From positions 7,626,001-7,690,000 of the forward strand of contig OW818658.1 of the NCBI GenBank assembly GCA_942492815.1: a DNA stretch of 64,000 bases, read 5' to 3'. The notes below the pieces were generated by a model. That model worked only from the letters and a program-made list of their open reading frames with translations. It ran no database searches and had not been told where the DNA came from. Source of the stretch: JAEUWI01 sp942492815. Its GTDB lineage: Bacteria; Hydrogenedentota; Hydrogenedentia; Hydrogenedentales; JAEUWI01. Within the stretch, counting starts at the first letter, position 1. Every line of letters begins with the position of its first letter. This document shows, in pieces, positions 15,741 through 24,750 of the stretch. A program made the translations under genes and the position numbers.

Positions 15741-15972
15741 CTAACTCCACAGCTCAAGAATCAGCTCAAGAATCTTGACTCAATCTCGCACCGCCACTAT
15801 GCTAAGCCCTACTGCGTGCTGGCGGCGAAGAGACTGGGGGAATGTCTATCCGGATATTGGGAGCAACCTTGGCGTCGTCGCTTCGTGGGTTGCTGAGTGT
15901 ATGCGCACCAGGATCTTCCTTTACCGCAGCAGGCATACATCCGATAGATTGAGACTGAAGGAGTCATCCCAC

Positions 15973-16809
15973 GTGAGTGAATTTGAGCAGCTCTTGAAGA
16001 ACTACCAGCGCATCAAGAAGCGTTCCGCTGAAATTGATAAGACCCTGGGTGAAATCAGCACCAATCTGGAGCAGAAGAAGGAGCGTGCCCCAACGCTCCT
16101 GAAAAACCTGAAGCTGGCATCCGACTATTTCTCCGAGATGAATCAGAACGGTGAGAAACTGGCCCAGGTCCTTCTCGAACTCAAAAGCCAAATAGAACCT
16201 CATCGGAGCGGATATGGAGCCCATTTGGGAAGCCAAATAAATGAACTCCTCTCGACTCGCGCAAATAGAAAGCTCAACGGCAACTACCCCTGGTGGCAAG
16301 ACGGAAGTTTTTGGATCGAAGTCGATGAGTCCGAGGCCACCGTTAGAATCTGGTATGGCAAAGAGCATGAGCTTGTTGATACCTGCCCATTGGATGCCAC
16401 CAAGATTCTAGATGCACTTGAGAACTCGAGAAAAACTTTGTGCGTTCATGGAACGGACAGCGAGTTTGTGAATCGCCTTAACGCTGCGTTTGAAGCGATT
16501 GAGCGGTCGAAATCCGTGCCAATTGTTGCCCTGATGAACCGAGTCGCCTGGGAATTACAGTCGAGCAAGTTCAAGGAAAACCCTTCGGGAAAGCTGTTTC
16601 GGGACTACAGTCGGGCACAGTTTAGCTACGAGATATCAAGATACAAAGCGGCATTTTTGGCTGCCGGATATCACTTGGTCGTTGCCAGTAAGCAGAATAC
16701 GCGTAGCCGGGCAGACTTTCTTTGGATTCCGGATCAGGATTCTGGAAACGGCCAGTGCTATGCCTTCGTGGAGAAAAGGGAACGAGCGGGAAGGGGTGAA
16801 TTGCAATGA
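15973..16809 (+). CDS. Coiled-coil protein of unknown function, first gene of the ATPase/helicase operon
   Basis: 278 residues from the GTG at 15973, which has AAGGAG nine bases upstream; the frame is open further upstream but without coding character. Residues about 1-75 are a coiled coil (RIKKRSAEIDKTLGEI). A compact middle part contains WWQDGSFWIEVDE, and the C-terminal part (YEISRYKAAFLAAGYHLVV, ADFLWIPD) looks like an alpha/beta domain. I do not recognise the family. The stop overlaps the next ATG (ATGA), so it is co-translated with the BrxD-like ATPase and probably part of the same complex. It could be a target-sensing subunit, but no motif shows this. Confidence 0.7.
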   Translation: MSEFEQLLKNYQRIKKRSAEIDKTLGEISTNLEQKKERAPTLLKNLKLASDYFSEMNQNGEKLAQVLLELKSQIEPHRSGYGAHLGSQINELLSTRANRKLNGNYPWWQDGSFWIEVDESEATVRIWYGKEHELVDTCPLDATKILDALENSRKTLCVHGTDSEFVNRLNAAFEAIERSKSVPIVALMNRVAWELQSSKFKENPSGKLFRDYSRAQFSYEISRYKAAFLAAGYHLVVASKQNTRSRADFLWIPDQDSGNGQCYAFVEKRERAGRGELQ

Positions 16810-18056
16810 CAGAGGCGATAGACGGTTTGGAGCGAAGTGTTGCTCGCACCGTAATCGAAGTGGTGGGTCAGTCGGGAATTCCGCCGGAATTCGGCTACGA
16901 GTACTTTACCTGTGGAATTGACGACTACCTCAAGACCATTGATGACGACTACCTCTCCGATTTTGTGAAGGACGGAGGCGGGGCCTTCAAAATGGTTGTG
17001 GGCGTCTACGGCGGGGGCAAGACGCACTTTCTCTATGCGGTTCGGGGGTTGGCCTGGAAGAGGGGCTTCGCGACATCTTATGTCAGCCTGAGCCCTGGCG
17101 AGAGCCCTTTTCACAAACTGGAACTGGTCTATGGGGCCATCATCCGTGGCCTTGTACCGCCTCCCAAGCCGGGCGCGCTTCCATCCGGGGCGCACTATGA
17201 CCGAGGGGTGATCAATCTCGTTCGTTTCTGGGTGATGAAGCGGCAAGAGGAGTATGCACGATCCGGCCTTGCAGAGGACGAGATTAACGATCAGATGCTC
17301 GGCGACCTGGAAAGTATGCAGGGCATTGAAAGCCTTAGCTTTAAGCGTGCCATGATTGAGGCCTTTAAGGCCGTGTGTCATGGTGATTCCGAGAAGCTGG
17401 AGTTGCTGGCCCAGTGGATCAGCGGCGAAGGATATGACTCCAAACATCACAAGCCACTTGGAATATTGCACAAGATCGACAAGGCCCATGCTCCGACAAT
17501 GATCCGTTCGCTTATTCAGTGGTTGCGGGAGATCGGGCTATCTGGTTTAGTTGTGCTGCTGGACGAAGCGGAGCGCGTGCCGAGCCTGAGTACCAAGCAG
17601 CGGGACGTGCACCTGGGAAATTTGCGAGAACTGATCGATGGGTGTGCACGTTCTGATTTCAGTGGTTCTATGTTCTTTTATGCCGTCCCGGACGAAGGCT
17701 TTCTGGAGGGCAATTCCCAGGTTTATGAAGCGCTGCGACAGAGACTGGGAACGATTTTCAACGAGTTTAACCCGTCTGGGGTGAAGATCGAGCTTGAACA
17801 CATTAGTGGGGATCCGGTGGAGATGCTCGTGAGCATTGGCCTGCGATTGGGCAAAGTTTTTGAGGTTGCGTTCGAGTGTGACCTGAAGCTGGGTGAGCGT
17901 GAGTATTTTATTACCGATGTGGCAAGCAAGGTATATGATTTGCGGTATGGCGATACGGGGTACAAGCGGATATTTGTGCAAAAACTGGTAATGGCATTCC
18001 AGTACCTCAGGAAGAAAGAAGTTGTTCCGTCACTTGAAGTGCTCGGACTCGAATGA
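16806..18056 (+). CDS. BrxD-like P-loop ATPase 1 (DUF2791 type)
   Basis: 416 residues. Walker A GVYGGGKT at 66-73, Walker B LVVLLDEAE at about 251-259. GFATSYVSLSPGESPFHKLELVY and SMFFYAVPDEGF fit the BREX BrxC/BrxD ATP-binding family, which are AAA-like ATPases of unknown mechanical role in phage defence. The length is normal for BrxD. It is coupled by ATGA overlap to the coiled-coil gene and is followed after 1 base by a second, diverged ATPase of the same family. No methylase or PglZ gene is in the neighbourhood. Confidence 0.8.
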   Translation: MTEAIDGLERSVARTVIEVVGQSGIPPEFGYEYFTCGIDDYLKTIDDDYLSDFVKDGGGAFKMVVGVYGGGKTHFLYAVRGLAWKRGFATSYVSLSPGESPFHKLELVYGAIIRGLVPPPKPGALPSGAHYDRGVINLVRFWVMKRQEEYARSGLAEDEINDQMLGDLESMQGIESLSFKRAMIEAFKAVCHGDSEKLELLAQWISGEGYDSKHHKPLGILHKIDKAHAPTMIRSLIQWLREIGLSGLVVLLDEAERVPSLSTKQRDVHLGNLRELIDGCARSDFSGSMFFYAVPDEGFLEGNSQVYEALRQRLGTIFNEFNPSGVKIELEHISGDPVEMLVSIGLRLGKVFEVAFECDLKLGEREYFITDVASKVYDLRYGDTGYKRIFVQKLVMAFQYLRKKEVVPSLEVLGLE

Positions 18057-18057
18057 G

Positions 18058-19512
18058 ATGGAAATCGGCACTGCGGTAGAACACAGGGTATATGGAAAAG
18101 GTATTGTAAAGACGCTCCGTCACAGCGGCTTTGAGTGCCGGGTGGAGTTTGATTTACAGATACAGCTTTGGCTTCCAGCTTCCCAGCTTCGTGAGATTGA
18201 GCAACCCAGAAAGATGATGCATCATACCATGGCGTCCTGGGGTACGAAGGAAGTCAAGAAAGACAGAGTCGATTCCGGCCCTGCGACCATACAACCCATT
18301 GTTGTTGATGCTCCGCAGCTTCAGAATCCGGCCCGAGTAGAGCCCCCTATTACTCGTCTTAGTGATAAAAAGCACGCGCCCCGCGTTGTTACGGTCGCAC
18401 CAGGGAGTAAATTCGTGGCGCGACAGATGGTGGAGTCAATGCGAATGGGAGTGGTCTCGGAGAATCATGCAACCAGATTCACCTTGGGGCGAGAATCGGT
18501 AATGGAAGATCTGTGCAAGCATCTCTGTGATCCAGACAGTTTACCCATCGTGCTTACCGGGGAGTATGGGTGTGGTAAAACCCATTTACTGGACTATCTC
18601 TACGCAGTGATTGGGGAACGGCATGGATTCGCGGTGGCACGTTGCAGCTTGGATGTGAACGAAGTTGGTTTACACCAGCCCAAAAATGTCTATCGGGAGT
18701 TTGTAAAGACTTTTCGGTTTACGGAACGTGATAGCGGTTGCGTACTGGACTTCTCGAACTTTCTTAGACTCCGGGAGGTGCGAAACCTCCTCCGAGAGCA
18801 TGCTTACTTCGGCTGTATCGATTCGGAGCATATTGACGCGGAAGTTCTCGATTGGATAACCGGTCGGGAGGATTCCATAAAACCGTGGCTGCCTGTAGGG
18901 AGGAGCTTCCAGTATTTGCCACCCCTATATCCCTATCAGAATGCAGCCAACATTTACACTAACCTTCTTACCGGTCTCTCGTATGCCTGCAGAATGGTGG
19001 GCGGTCGGGGCCTCGTTCTTCTCTTTGACGAAGCCGAATTTTTGAATGGGCCCTTTACAGCGTATCAGCTTGCCCGAGCCCAGAATTTCCTTGATGCGAT
19101 TGTCCGTTGTGTGAAGGAAGATAGTGGCATTTCGGATAGGCCAATCTTCACGGGATTGGACTTTACAAGAAGTGCGAGGGAAACGCCATTCCTGTATCGC
19201 AGGGGCGCAGACCTCAGAGCGTTGTTTGCATTTGCAGATTCGGAAATTGCGGATATTTCGAGTCAGCTTAAGTCTGCACACCGAATTAAGCTCGATCCTT
19301 TGGATTCAAGTTCTTATGACTCTGCCCTCGCACAGGTAAAGGCCCTGTACAATCAGGCCTACGGTACCGTATTTTCTGCCGAGGAGGGAGATGTACAAAC
19401 TCGCTGGGCACAGTTGCAAGGCCTCACGGGCAGCCCTCGTCTTTTCTTCAAGGGGTGCGTGGAAGTGTTTGATCTGGCCAGGGCAAAACTTCAGAGCGGC
19501 GTAGTTTTGTGA
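18058..19512 (+). CDS. BrxD-like P-loop ATPase 2 with an N-terminal Tudor-like domain
   Basis: 484 residues from the ATG at 18058. Residues 1-45 (VEHRVYGKGIVKTLRHSG, VEFD) resemble the small beta-barrel at the end of UvrD-type helicases (VxHxxFGxGxV). A linker follows, then an ATPase like the preceding one: Walker A GEYGCGKT at 168-175 and Walker B GLVLLFDEAEFL at about 321-332. The pair of unequal paralogues suggests a mixed ring, with this subunit carrying an extra binding module. Its stop overlaps the helicase start (19509-19512). Confidence 0.78.
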   Translation: MEIGTAVEHRVYGKGIVKTLRHSGFECRVEFDLQIQLWLPASQLREIEQPRKMMHHTMASWGTKEVKKDRVDSGPATIQPIVVDAPQLQNPARVEPPITRLSDKKHAPRVVTVAPGSKFVARQMVESMRMGVVSENHATRFTLGRESVMEDLCKHLCDPDSLPIVLTGEYGCGKTHLLDYLYAVIGERHGFAVARCSLDVNEVGLHQPKNVYREFVKTFRFTERDSGCVLDFSNFLRLREVRNLLREHAYFGCIDSEHIDAEVLDWITGREDSIKPWLPVGRSFQYLPPLYPYQNAANIYTNLLTGLSYACRMVGGRGLVLLFDEAEFLNGPFTAYQLARAQNFLDAIVRCVKEDSGISDRPIFTGLDFTRSARETPFLYRRGADLRALFAFADSEIADISSQLKSAHRIKLDPLDSSSYDSALAQVKALYNQAYGTVFSAEEGDVQTRWAQLQGLTGSPRLFFKGCVEVFDLARAKLQSGVVL

Positions 19513-21083
19513 GTGATCGTGAGGCGCACAATGCCATTCGCCAACGTCTTCGGTGTGCTTGGACACCTTTCTTTTCCCGATTTGGAAAGATGACCGCTCC
19601 CCAAATTGCGGCAATACCACGCGTATTGGATGGGGAAAATGTCCTCCTGATAGCGCCGACAGCAACCGGCAAGACCGAGGCTATTGTGGCTCCCATCGCG
19701 GAACTACTTAAGGCGTCGGGGGACAAGAACCAGTTGGTCATTTACCTGGTGCCGACGAAGGCACTCGTGAATGACATCTACGCACGACTCAGTGGCCCAC
19801 TCACCGATTTGGGACTTGAAGTCGCTCGGAAGCATGGGGACCACCCCACCCTTCCAGCCAAAGCAGTGTTGAATTTCCTCATTACGACGCCGGAGTCCCT
19901 GGATTCCCTTCTATGTCGTGCCCGGAAATTGATTTCAAATGTCCGACATGTGGTCGTAGACGAAGTCCATCTTATTGACAAAACGTATCGTGGCGACCAT
20001 GTACGGGTACTCCTTCGGCGGCTTCAGGAGTGTACGCGACACCCCAGCCTATCCTATCAACTCTTGTCCGCCACGGTTGCTGCCCCGGAGGAGCTTGCCC
20101 AACGCTATCTGAAGAATTATGTCGTTGTGACAGTAGCAGGGCCCAGGGAGATTGAATCCACGCTGGTTCCTGATATAGAAAGTGCGATTAAGCTTGCTCG
20201 GGAGCGAAGGTGGAAAAAGCTTCTGGTATTCGCCAATAGCCGTAGGGCAGTCGAGTCCATCACCTCAGCACTTACGATGATACTTGGTCCCAACAGGGTG
20301 GTCGCGCACCATGGGAACCTGTCCAAGGAAGCGCGAGAGAATGCAGAGACCTTCATGAAGGAGGCCAGCTTTGCTGTTTGTGTCGCGACAAGTACCTTGG
20401 AGATCGGCATTGATATAGGTTCCATCGATGCCGTTGTGCTTGCGGATCCTCCATACAGCATATCCGCATTGCTTCAGCGCGTGGGACGGTCCAATCGCAG
20501 AAGCACCAGAATTAATGCAGTAGCCATAACGGCGGGCGGCGAACTGGATTCAGTCTGGACAGGTCTGTTCAACATCGCCCGGCAGGGTACACTCGAGGAT
20601 GACCCCTATAAGGTAGATCTTTCAGTGGCTTTCCAACAGGTCCTCTCCTTGGTTTATGAGTGCGCACAGGGCGTACTCCGGGAGCGTATCGCATCGATGG
20701 TGGATGTCCTCATAGGACCTGAGCAGATGGAAAAGACCCTGAGGATTCTCAAAAAGCGCGGGTTCATAGACTTCCGGAACGATACGATCTGGGGAACGGA
20801 AAAGCTGCGGAACCTGGGCGATCTCGGAGCTGTCCATTCCAACGTTCCCAACTCCATGGACTACCAGGTTGTAGATGCCCGTACGGGAAAGGAGTTGGGT
20901 AAGATATCTGAGTCCTTCGATTCAGAATTTATTCTCTCGGGACGTGCGTGGCGTGTAGATGATTTCAGGGGTGGCGTCATAAAAGTTGTTCCGACGCCGG
21001 GCATCGAGCATAGACCAGCAGCATTCAGGTCCAGGGTGGGTATGGGTGCATTTGCATACCTAGTGGACGATGAGAGGGACTAA
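19509..21083 (+). CDS. Lhr/BrxHI-like DEAD/DEAH helicase
   Basis: 524 residues. Motif I APTATGKT (49-56), motif II DEVH (151-154), motif III LSAT, then ATSTLEIGIDIG and QRVGRSNRR (motif VI, about 323). The ATSTLEIGIDIG signature is typical of Lhr-type superfamily 2 helicases, to which the BREX type 2 helicase BrxHI belongs. It is shorter than full Lhr proteins and lacks their long C-terminal extension. GTG codon at 19509 overlaps the preceding stop. It completes a four-gene operon; the combination of BrxD-like ATPases with an Lhr-like helicase is shared with BREX type 2. Confidence 0.85.
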   Translation: MSDREAHNAIRQRLRCAWTPFFSRFGKMTAPQIAAIPRVLDGENVLLIAPTATGKTEAIVAPIAELLKASGDKNQLVIYLVPTKALVNDIYARLSGPLTDLGLEVARKHGDHPTLPAKAVLNFLITTPESLDSLLCRARKLISNVRHVVVDEVHLIDKTYRGDHVRVLLRRLQECTRHPSLSYQLLSATVAAPEELAQRYLKNYVVVTVAGPREIESTLVPDIESAIKLARERRWKKLLVFANSRRAVESITSALTMILGPNRVVAHHGNLSKEARENAETFMKEASFAVCVATSTLEIGIDIGSIDAVVLADPPYSISALLQRVGRSNRRSTRINAVAITAGGELDSVWTGLFNIARQGTLEDDPYKVDLSVAFQQVLSLVYECAQGVLRERIASMVDVLIGPEQMEKTLRILKKRGFIDFRNDTIWGTEKLRNLGDLGAVHSNVPNSMDYQVVDARTGKELGKISESFDSEFILSGRAWRVDDFRGGVIKVVPTPGIEHRPAAFRSRVGMGAFAYLVDDERD

Positions 21084-21738
21084 CTAAATAAACCCAGCTG
21101 TTCCAGGGTTCGGGCTTTTGCTGTTCGCTTCACCGTTAGCTAATGTCTTGCGCGGGAATCTGTTGCGGAGAGCTGCAACGAAAGCTGTGTCACCCCTTGG
21201 GGAGATCATCTCAAATGGCGAGACACCCCGGGCCCACGCGAGGTAAAATGGTGATGGCCAATGCTGCGTGCATATTTCGGGTGCGGCTACTTCTTCATTT
21301 CGGCGGGGCCATCTAGAACGTTTCGTCGCGGCCACCTGTTTCGGGTAGGCGGGGCCATCTAAAACGTTTCGTCGCGGCCACCTGTTTCGGGTAGGCGCGG
21401 CCATTGATTTCGGGGTGCGGCCACCTCTCTCCCAGGGGCAATTTCTGGTTTCCTTTCCGGGTATCGTGTGTCGTTTTCCAGCCATGGCGGCTGGAGTATG
21501 ACCGGCATGTAAGTGCCTGGGAGAATTCGATGAGAGAAAGTTTTGGATCCACATTGCTGCGAATAGCCGTTCTCAGGCAGGTGCACATTAGCCTACAAGT
21601 TCTTCCTCAAGGGACTCCCCAAAATAGCGTACAGAAATAAAACGGTCGACCGCCACACGCTAGTCTGAAGGGAAGCGCATTATGTGTGACTTCCATTCAC
21701 TCCTGTCCGACGCGCATCGCCGCCATGCGTCCACCTTT
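21084..21738. other. Repeat-rich gap after the helicase
   Basis: No convincing gene. It holds the block 21269-21299 that matches 15656-15685, a 46-base tandem repeat (21305-21396), and GC-rich motifs of the GGCCGC-CACC type often seen near IS ends. ORFs here are translations of the repeat. Confidence 0.5.
21305..21430. repeat. 46-base tandem repeat, about 2.7 copies
   Basis: Units at 21305-21350 and 21351-21396 differ at one or two positions (GGGGCCATCTAGAACG versus GGGGCCATCTAAAACG). A third, degraded unit follows to about 21430. Together with the copy of the left flank repeat at 21269 this looks like the end of a mobile element. Confidence 0.65.
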
Positions 21739-23181
21739 TCAACCCCTCTTGGACTTGTCACGAAATCCCGCGCGTGTCCATAAAAATGAAGTAAAGTATG
21801 GGTAAGAGGAATAGAGCATTTCTCTCTGCAGAATCAGATACTCAACATACATCCGGTAATCTGAAGCCTCTGTTGGATATCCATTTCCAAGCAGCAAAGC
21901 CTTACTTTCCTGCAGCTTCTTTAGTTCCTTCTCTTGACTCTCCTTCGTCGAATTGCATTTTTCCTGTGCTTCTTCGACATCTCTTTTCCACGACTTGTAC
22001 CTGCGATAGCCCAATCGAGACTCCGAATCAGTGAGTCTAAGCTTTATGTGCCTATACCACGGTAGATCCCTGAGCGGATTGTCGATCGGACTGGAGATTA
22101 AGCGGTCAAAATTGCTTTTCGCTACCGCCACACGTTCTTCGCATTTCTCCACCGTCAAATGGCGTTCCTGTATCCTATCGAGGTACTTCCGAGCATGTTC
22201 TTCTTCGTTAAGTATTGCAACGTGTTTCAGTAAACTGAATACCCGATTCCACTCGGCTTCTGTGCTGAACTTGCATGGAGCAAAAGCATTGTACAACGTT
22301 TCTATTACACTCGATAGTCCCTCTGGAATGGACCCTTGAATAAGCTCAATAGCCGAGTGAAAATTCTTGTCCGTTTGAAGTAGGTGAAGATTTTTCTCGA
22401 GGAGAACGTCTTTAAGAATGTCGGGTAAAACAGGATCGCAACCTATAGCAAGAGATAATTTTTCCCATTCCAGAAATTGTATTACTACATTGCCAGTCAA
22501 GAATTGAATTTGAGTTGAGCACACGTTGTAATCCGACTCCAACTTGACTACTGCTAACTGAAGTTTCTGGACCTTGGACTCCGATGTCAGCTGACTCGAA
22601 AGTAGTTTATTCCTCTTGGCCTGAACCTTAAGCAGGGGCAGCTGCCTTTGCATAATCGCCCCCTCAATTTTGTCTACTGCTTCTGAAGTGCGCGGTCGGG
22701 GGTTAGACGAAGTCTTTCTTTTATTCACGACAAGATCGGGATAGAACAACTCGTCGCATTCCGGCAAATCACTTACTCTGCTTGCACGTTTATCTGCCTG
22801 CTTTTTTTCTTTCAATTCAACTCTCGTTTTCTCTAGAGTGAGCTTTGTAATCCGCGCCTCTAGATCAATTACCTCACAATCGAGCTTCCTAATTCGTGAT
22901 TTGCTCTTATCTAAAGAGTCCACTGCAGCACTTAAATCGCTCTTGGCCAAGTCAATTTTTTTTTCGAGCACGTCTTGGAGTCTTAGCTGTTTCAACAGCT
23001 GACCGGAGTCTGAAACCACTTTGCTTGTATCGATACGAAAAGCATTGAAGGCTGCTACAATATCGGATCTGTCGTTATCGGTGTTGGCCAACTCGAGACT
23101 ATGAATAATCTCGGAGATTGTCACTTCTATACCATCTACAAAACCGCCCCAATTGCTCTCGTGTACACTACGTTCAGCCAT
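21739..23181 (-). CDS. AT-rich coiled-coil protein of unknown function
   Basis: 480 residues from the ATG at 23181 (GAGGGAGAC ribosome site); the longer frame to 23265 has no better signal. Nearly the whole protein is predicted helix with heptads (KSDLSAAVDSLDKSKSRIRKL, and VIDLEARITKLTLEKTRVEL) and a second coiled segment near the C-terminus (EAQEKCNSTKESQEKELKKL). No signal peptide and no enzyme motif. Its base and codon use is clearly more AT-rich than its neighbours, a sign of recent transfer. It faces the helicase operon. Could be a structural or effector protein of a defence locus; that is inference from location. Confidence 0.7.
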   Translation of the reverse strand: MAERSVHESNWGGFVDGIEVTISEIIHSLELANTDNDRSDIVAAFNAFRIDTSKVVSDSGQLLKQLRLQDVLEKKIDLAKSDLSAAVDSLDKSKSRIRKLDCEVIDLEARITKLTLEKTRVELKEKKQADKRASRVSDLPECDELFYPDLVVNKRKTSSNPRPRTSEAVDKIEGAIMQRQLPLLKVQAKRNKLLSSQLTSESKVQKLQLAVVKLESDYNVCSTQIQFLTGNVVIQFLEWEKLSLAIGCDPVLPDILKDVLLEKNLHLLQTDKNFHSAIELIQGSIPEGLSSVIETLYNAFAPCKFSTEAEWNRVFSLLKHVAILNEEEHARKYLDRIQERHLTVEKCEERVAVAKSNFDRLISSPIDNPLRDLPWYRHIKLRLTDSESRLGYRRYKSWKRDVEEAQEKCNSTKESQEKELKKLQESKALLLGNGYPTEASDYRMYVEYLILQREMLYSSYPYFTSFLWTRAGFRDKSKRG

Positions 23182-23711
23182 AATTAAAGTCTCCCTCAGA
23201 AGGCTATTAAACAGAAATTTCAATAATTGCATATTTAGGTACGAGTATTCTATCGGAAGGCGCATGCAAGAGGGCCCCGGTCGCCCTCTTTCATCTATGC
23301 GATGTGATTTCGCAATCTGAAACAGTGGTGTTGTATATGCGAAACGGCCCTGGATAATCTGCCCTGAGCGTAAATTGGATAAAGAAAGCTCATCAGAGAA
23401 TCTGTCATCTTTGCTCTTGTTTCAGTGGTGTTGGCCTTCTATTTTTCCCTGCTGCACACCGCCGCGACCACCCGGGCGTCTATAGTGATGCTCACGCCTT
23501 ATTTCTCAACGCATCCGCATCACTTTGGTCATCTGGCTATTGGCCAGCTAGATCGCCTTGCAGTCGGCTACGTCTCGAATGGGAATCAAAAGGGCCGAAA
23601 AGTCAAACATCTAACTTTTTGGAGACCTTCATCGTGATTCTGATGTCCGCCCGATAGTGGCTGCATTGTCGAGTTCAATCCGTTCAAGCACCCATCACTC
23701 AGCCCCAATGC
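23182..23711. other. Gap with element fragments
   Basis: Nothing coding is supported. Bases 23313-23340 (AATCTGAAACAGTGGTG) resemble 15716-15740 left of the ATPase/helicase operon. The promoter of the gene at 21739-23181 should lie at its start. Confidence 0.4.
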
Positions 23712-24074
23712 CTATCTCCAACAAGAGACGGTTTCGTCCAGCACCGAATAGGGAGACTTACACAAGGGATCTATTCGATCAGCCTGTTGAGACACCCAAC
23801 TCACCCACTCCATCAATTCCTGGCCGGAATCTGAGCCATCATTCTTCTCCGCATGAGCCTTCACGGCATCAGCGTATGCCCTTATCTTCTGGCTTTGGTG
23901 CCAGGCATCCACGACCTTTAACAACTGCGCCAGTCGAGTACGCTCTTGTTCCTGCAATTTACGTAACTCCTCTTTTCTACGTGACTCAGCTATCCGACGA
24001 ACTTCTGCCTCTTCTCGCTCGATCCGAGCTGGTCGCTTCTTTACCGCACATTTAAACAGCGCCACGATGAACAC
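23712..24074 (-). pseudogene. C-terminal fragment of a helical protein
   Basis: About 100 residues of charged helix (RRIAESRRKEELRKLQEQ) followed by AWHQSQKIRAYADAV and WVSQQADRIDPL. I recognise this as the C-terminal part of a longer bacterial protein seen in mobile regions, function unknown. The first residues look non-native and no ribosome site precedes them, so the N-terminus is probably lost. Confidence 0.45.
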
Positions 24075-24750
24075 TGCACGTTATGGAATTGGATAAAAAA
24101 GGGTTGGTAGCTGCCTTGGACGGATCCCCTACCAAGAGCTTTCATGGCTCATGATTCGAATTATCCTCACAGGAGCTTGTGCCTTCGTTGGAATCCATGT
24201 GATCGAGAATGCAGGTGAAGAATTCTGGTGAATTGATTCGATAGCGGTCAGCGCTGGCCACGATAGGACCAAGTGTTTGAGATCGGAGTTCGGTGAGTTT
24301 TGACAGATGGGCTTGGATAGCAGGAAAATTATAGTCCCACCATGAAGTATTGTGTCCCTGGTGGGGCTGTTAAACGGATAATGTGACCGAAAGGGTTGTC
24401 AGAAGGAATTTGCCTGACGCCACCCTTTCCGACGGAAGGCGGCCACTTTGCTGAGGGGGAGCGCAGGCGGCGCGCGATAACGTTGATCGGGCACAATTGT
24501 GTTCCTTTTTGGCTTTTAAGGCGAGGAGGTTGGACTGGCAGCAGAGTTAGGCCCTGAACAATCCGTGGGTATCGCGTGAGCAGGACGGATTGGATCGCCG
24601 TTGACCACGCTGGCTGCAGGGTATCTTACCGAGCCAATCTTGTGAAATATTCCACTTATTCCGACTCGGTTCCTCGCCGAGTTGGAAGCCCAGTTCAAAA
24701 GCAATAACCCCACCAGGAATTGGCGTTCCTGGTGGGGTTTTGCATTGGGG
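24075..24750. other. Gap before the integrase
   Basis: No gene supported. It holds an imperfect dyad near 24388-24436 (GAAAGGGTTGTCAG against CTGACGCCACCCTTTC) and a terminator hairpin at 24708-24741. If the integrase acts on the tRNA-Val gene, regulatory or recombination sites may lie here but none is clear. Confidence 0.4.
24708..24741. terminator. Perfect 12-bp terminator hairpin
   Basis: CCCCACCAGGAA (24708-24719) and TTCCTGGTGGGG (24726-24737) flank a 6-base loop and are followed by TTTT on the plus strand. On the minus strand, downstream of the integrase, the tail is weaker (TTATTG). It can end transcription of the integrase and perhaps of anything arriving from the left. Confidence 0.75.

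Noticed and set aside
15973..21083. Complete BREX or DISARM system
   Set aside because: No methylase, PglZ, PglW or phospholipase D gene is present in the neighbourhood.
21305..21430. CRISPR array
   Set aside because: The repeats are directly adjacent with no spacers and only about 2.7 units; no cas genes nearby.
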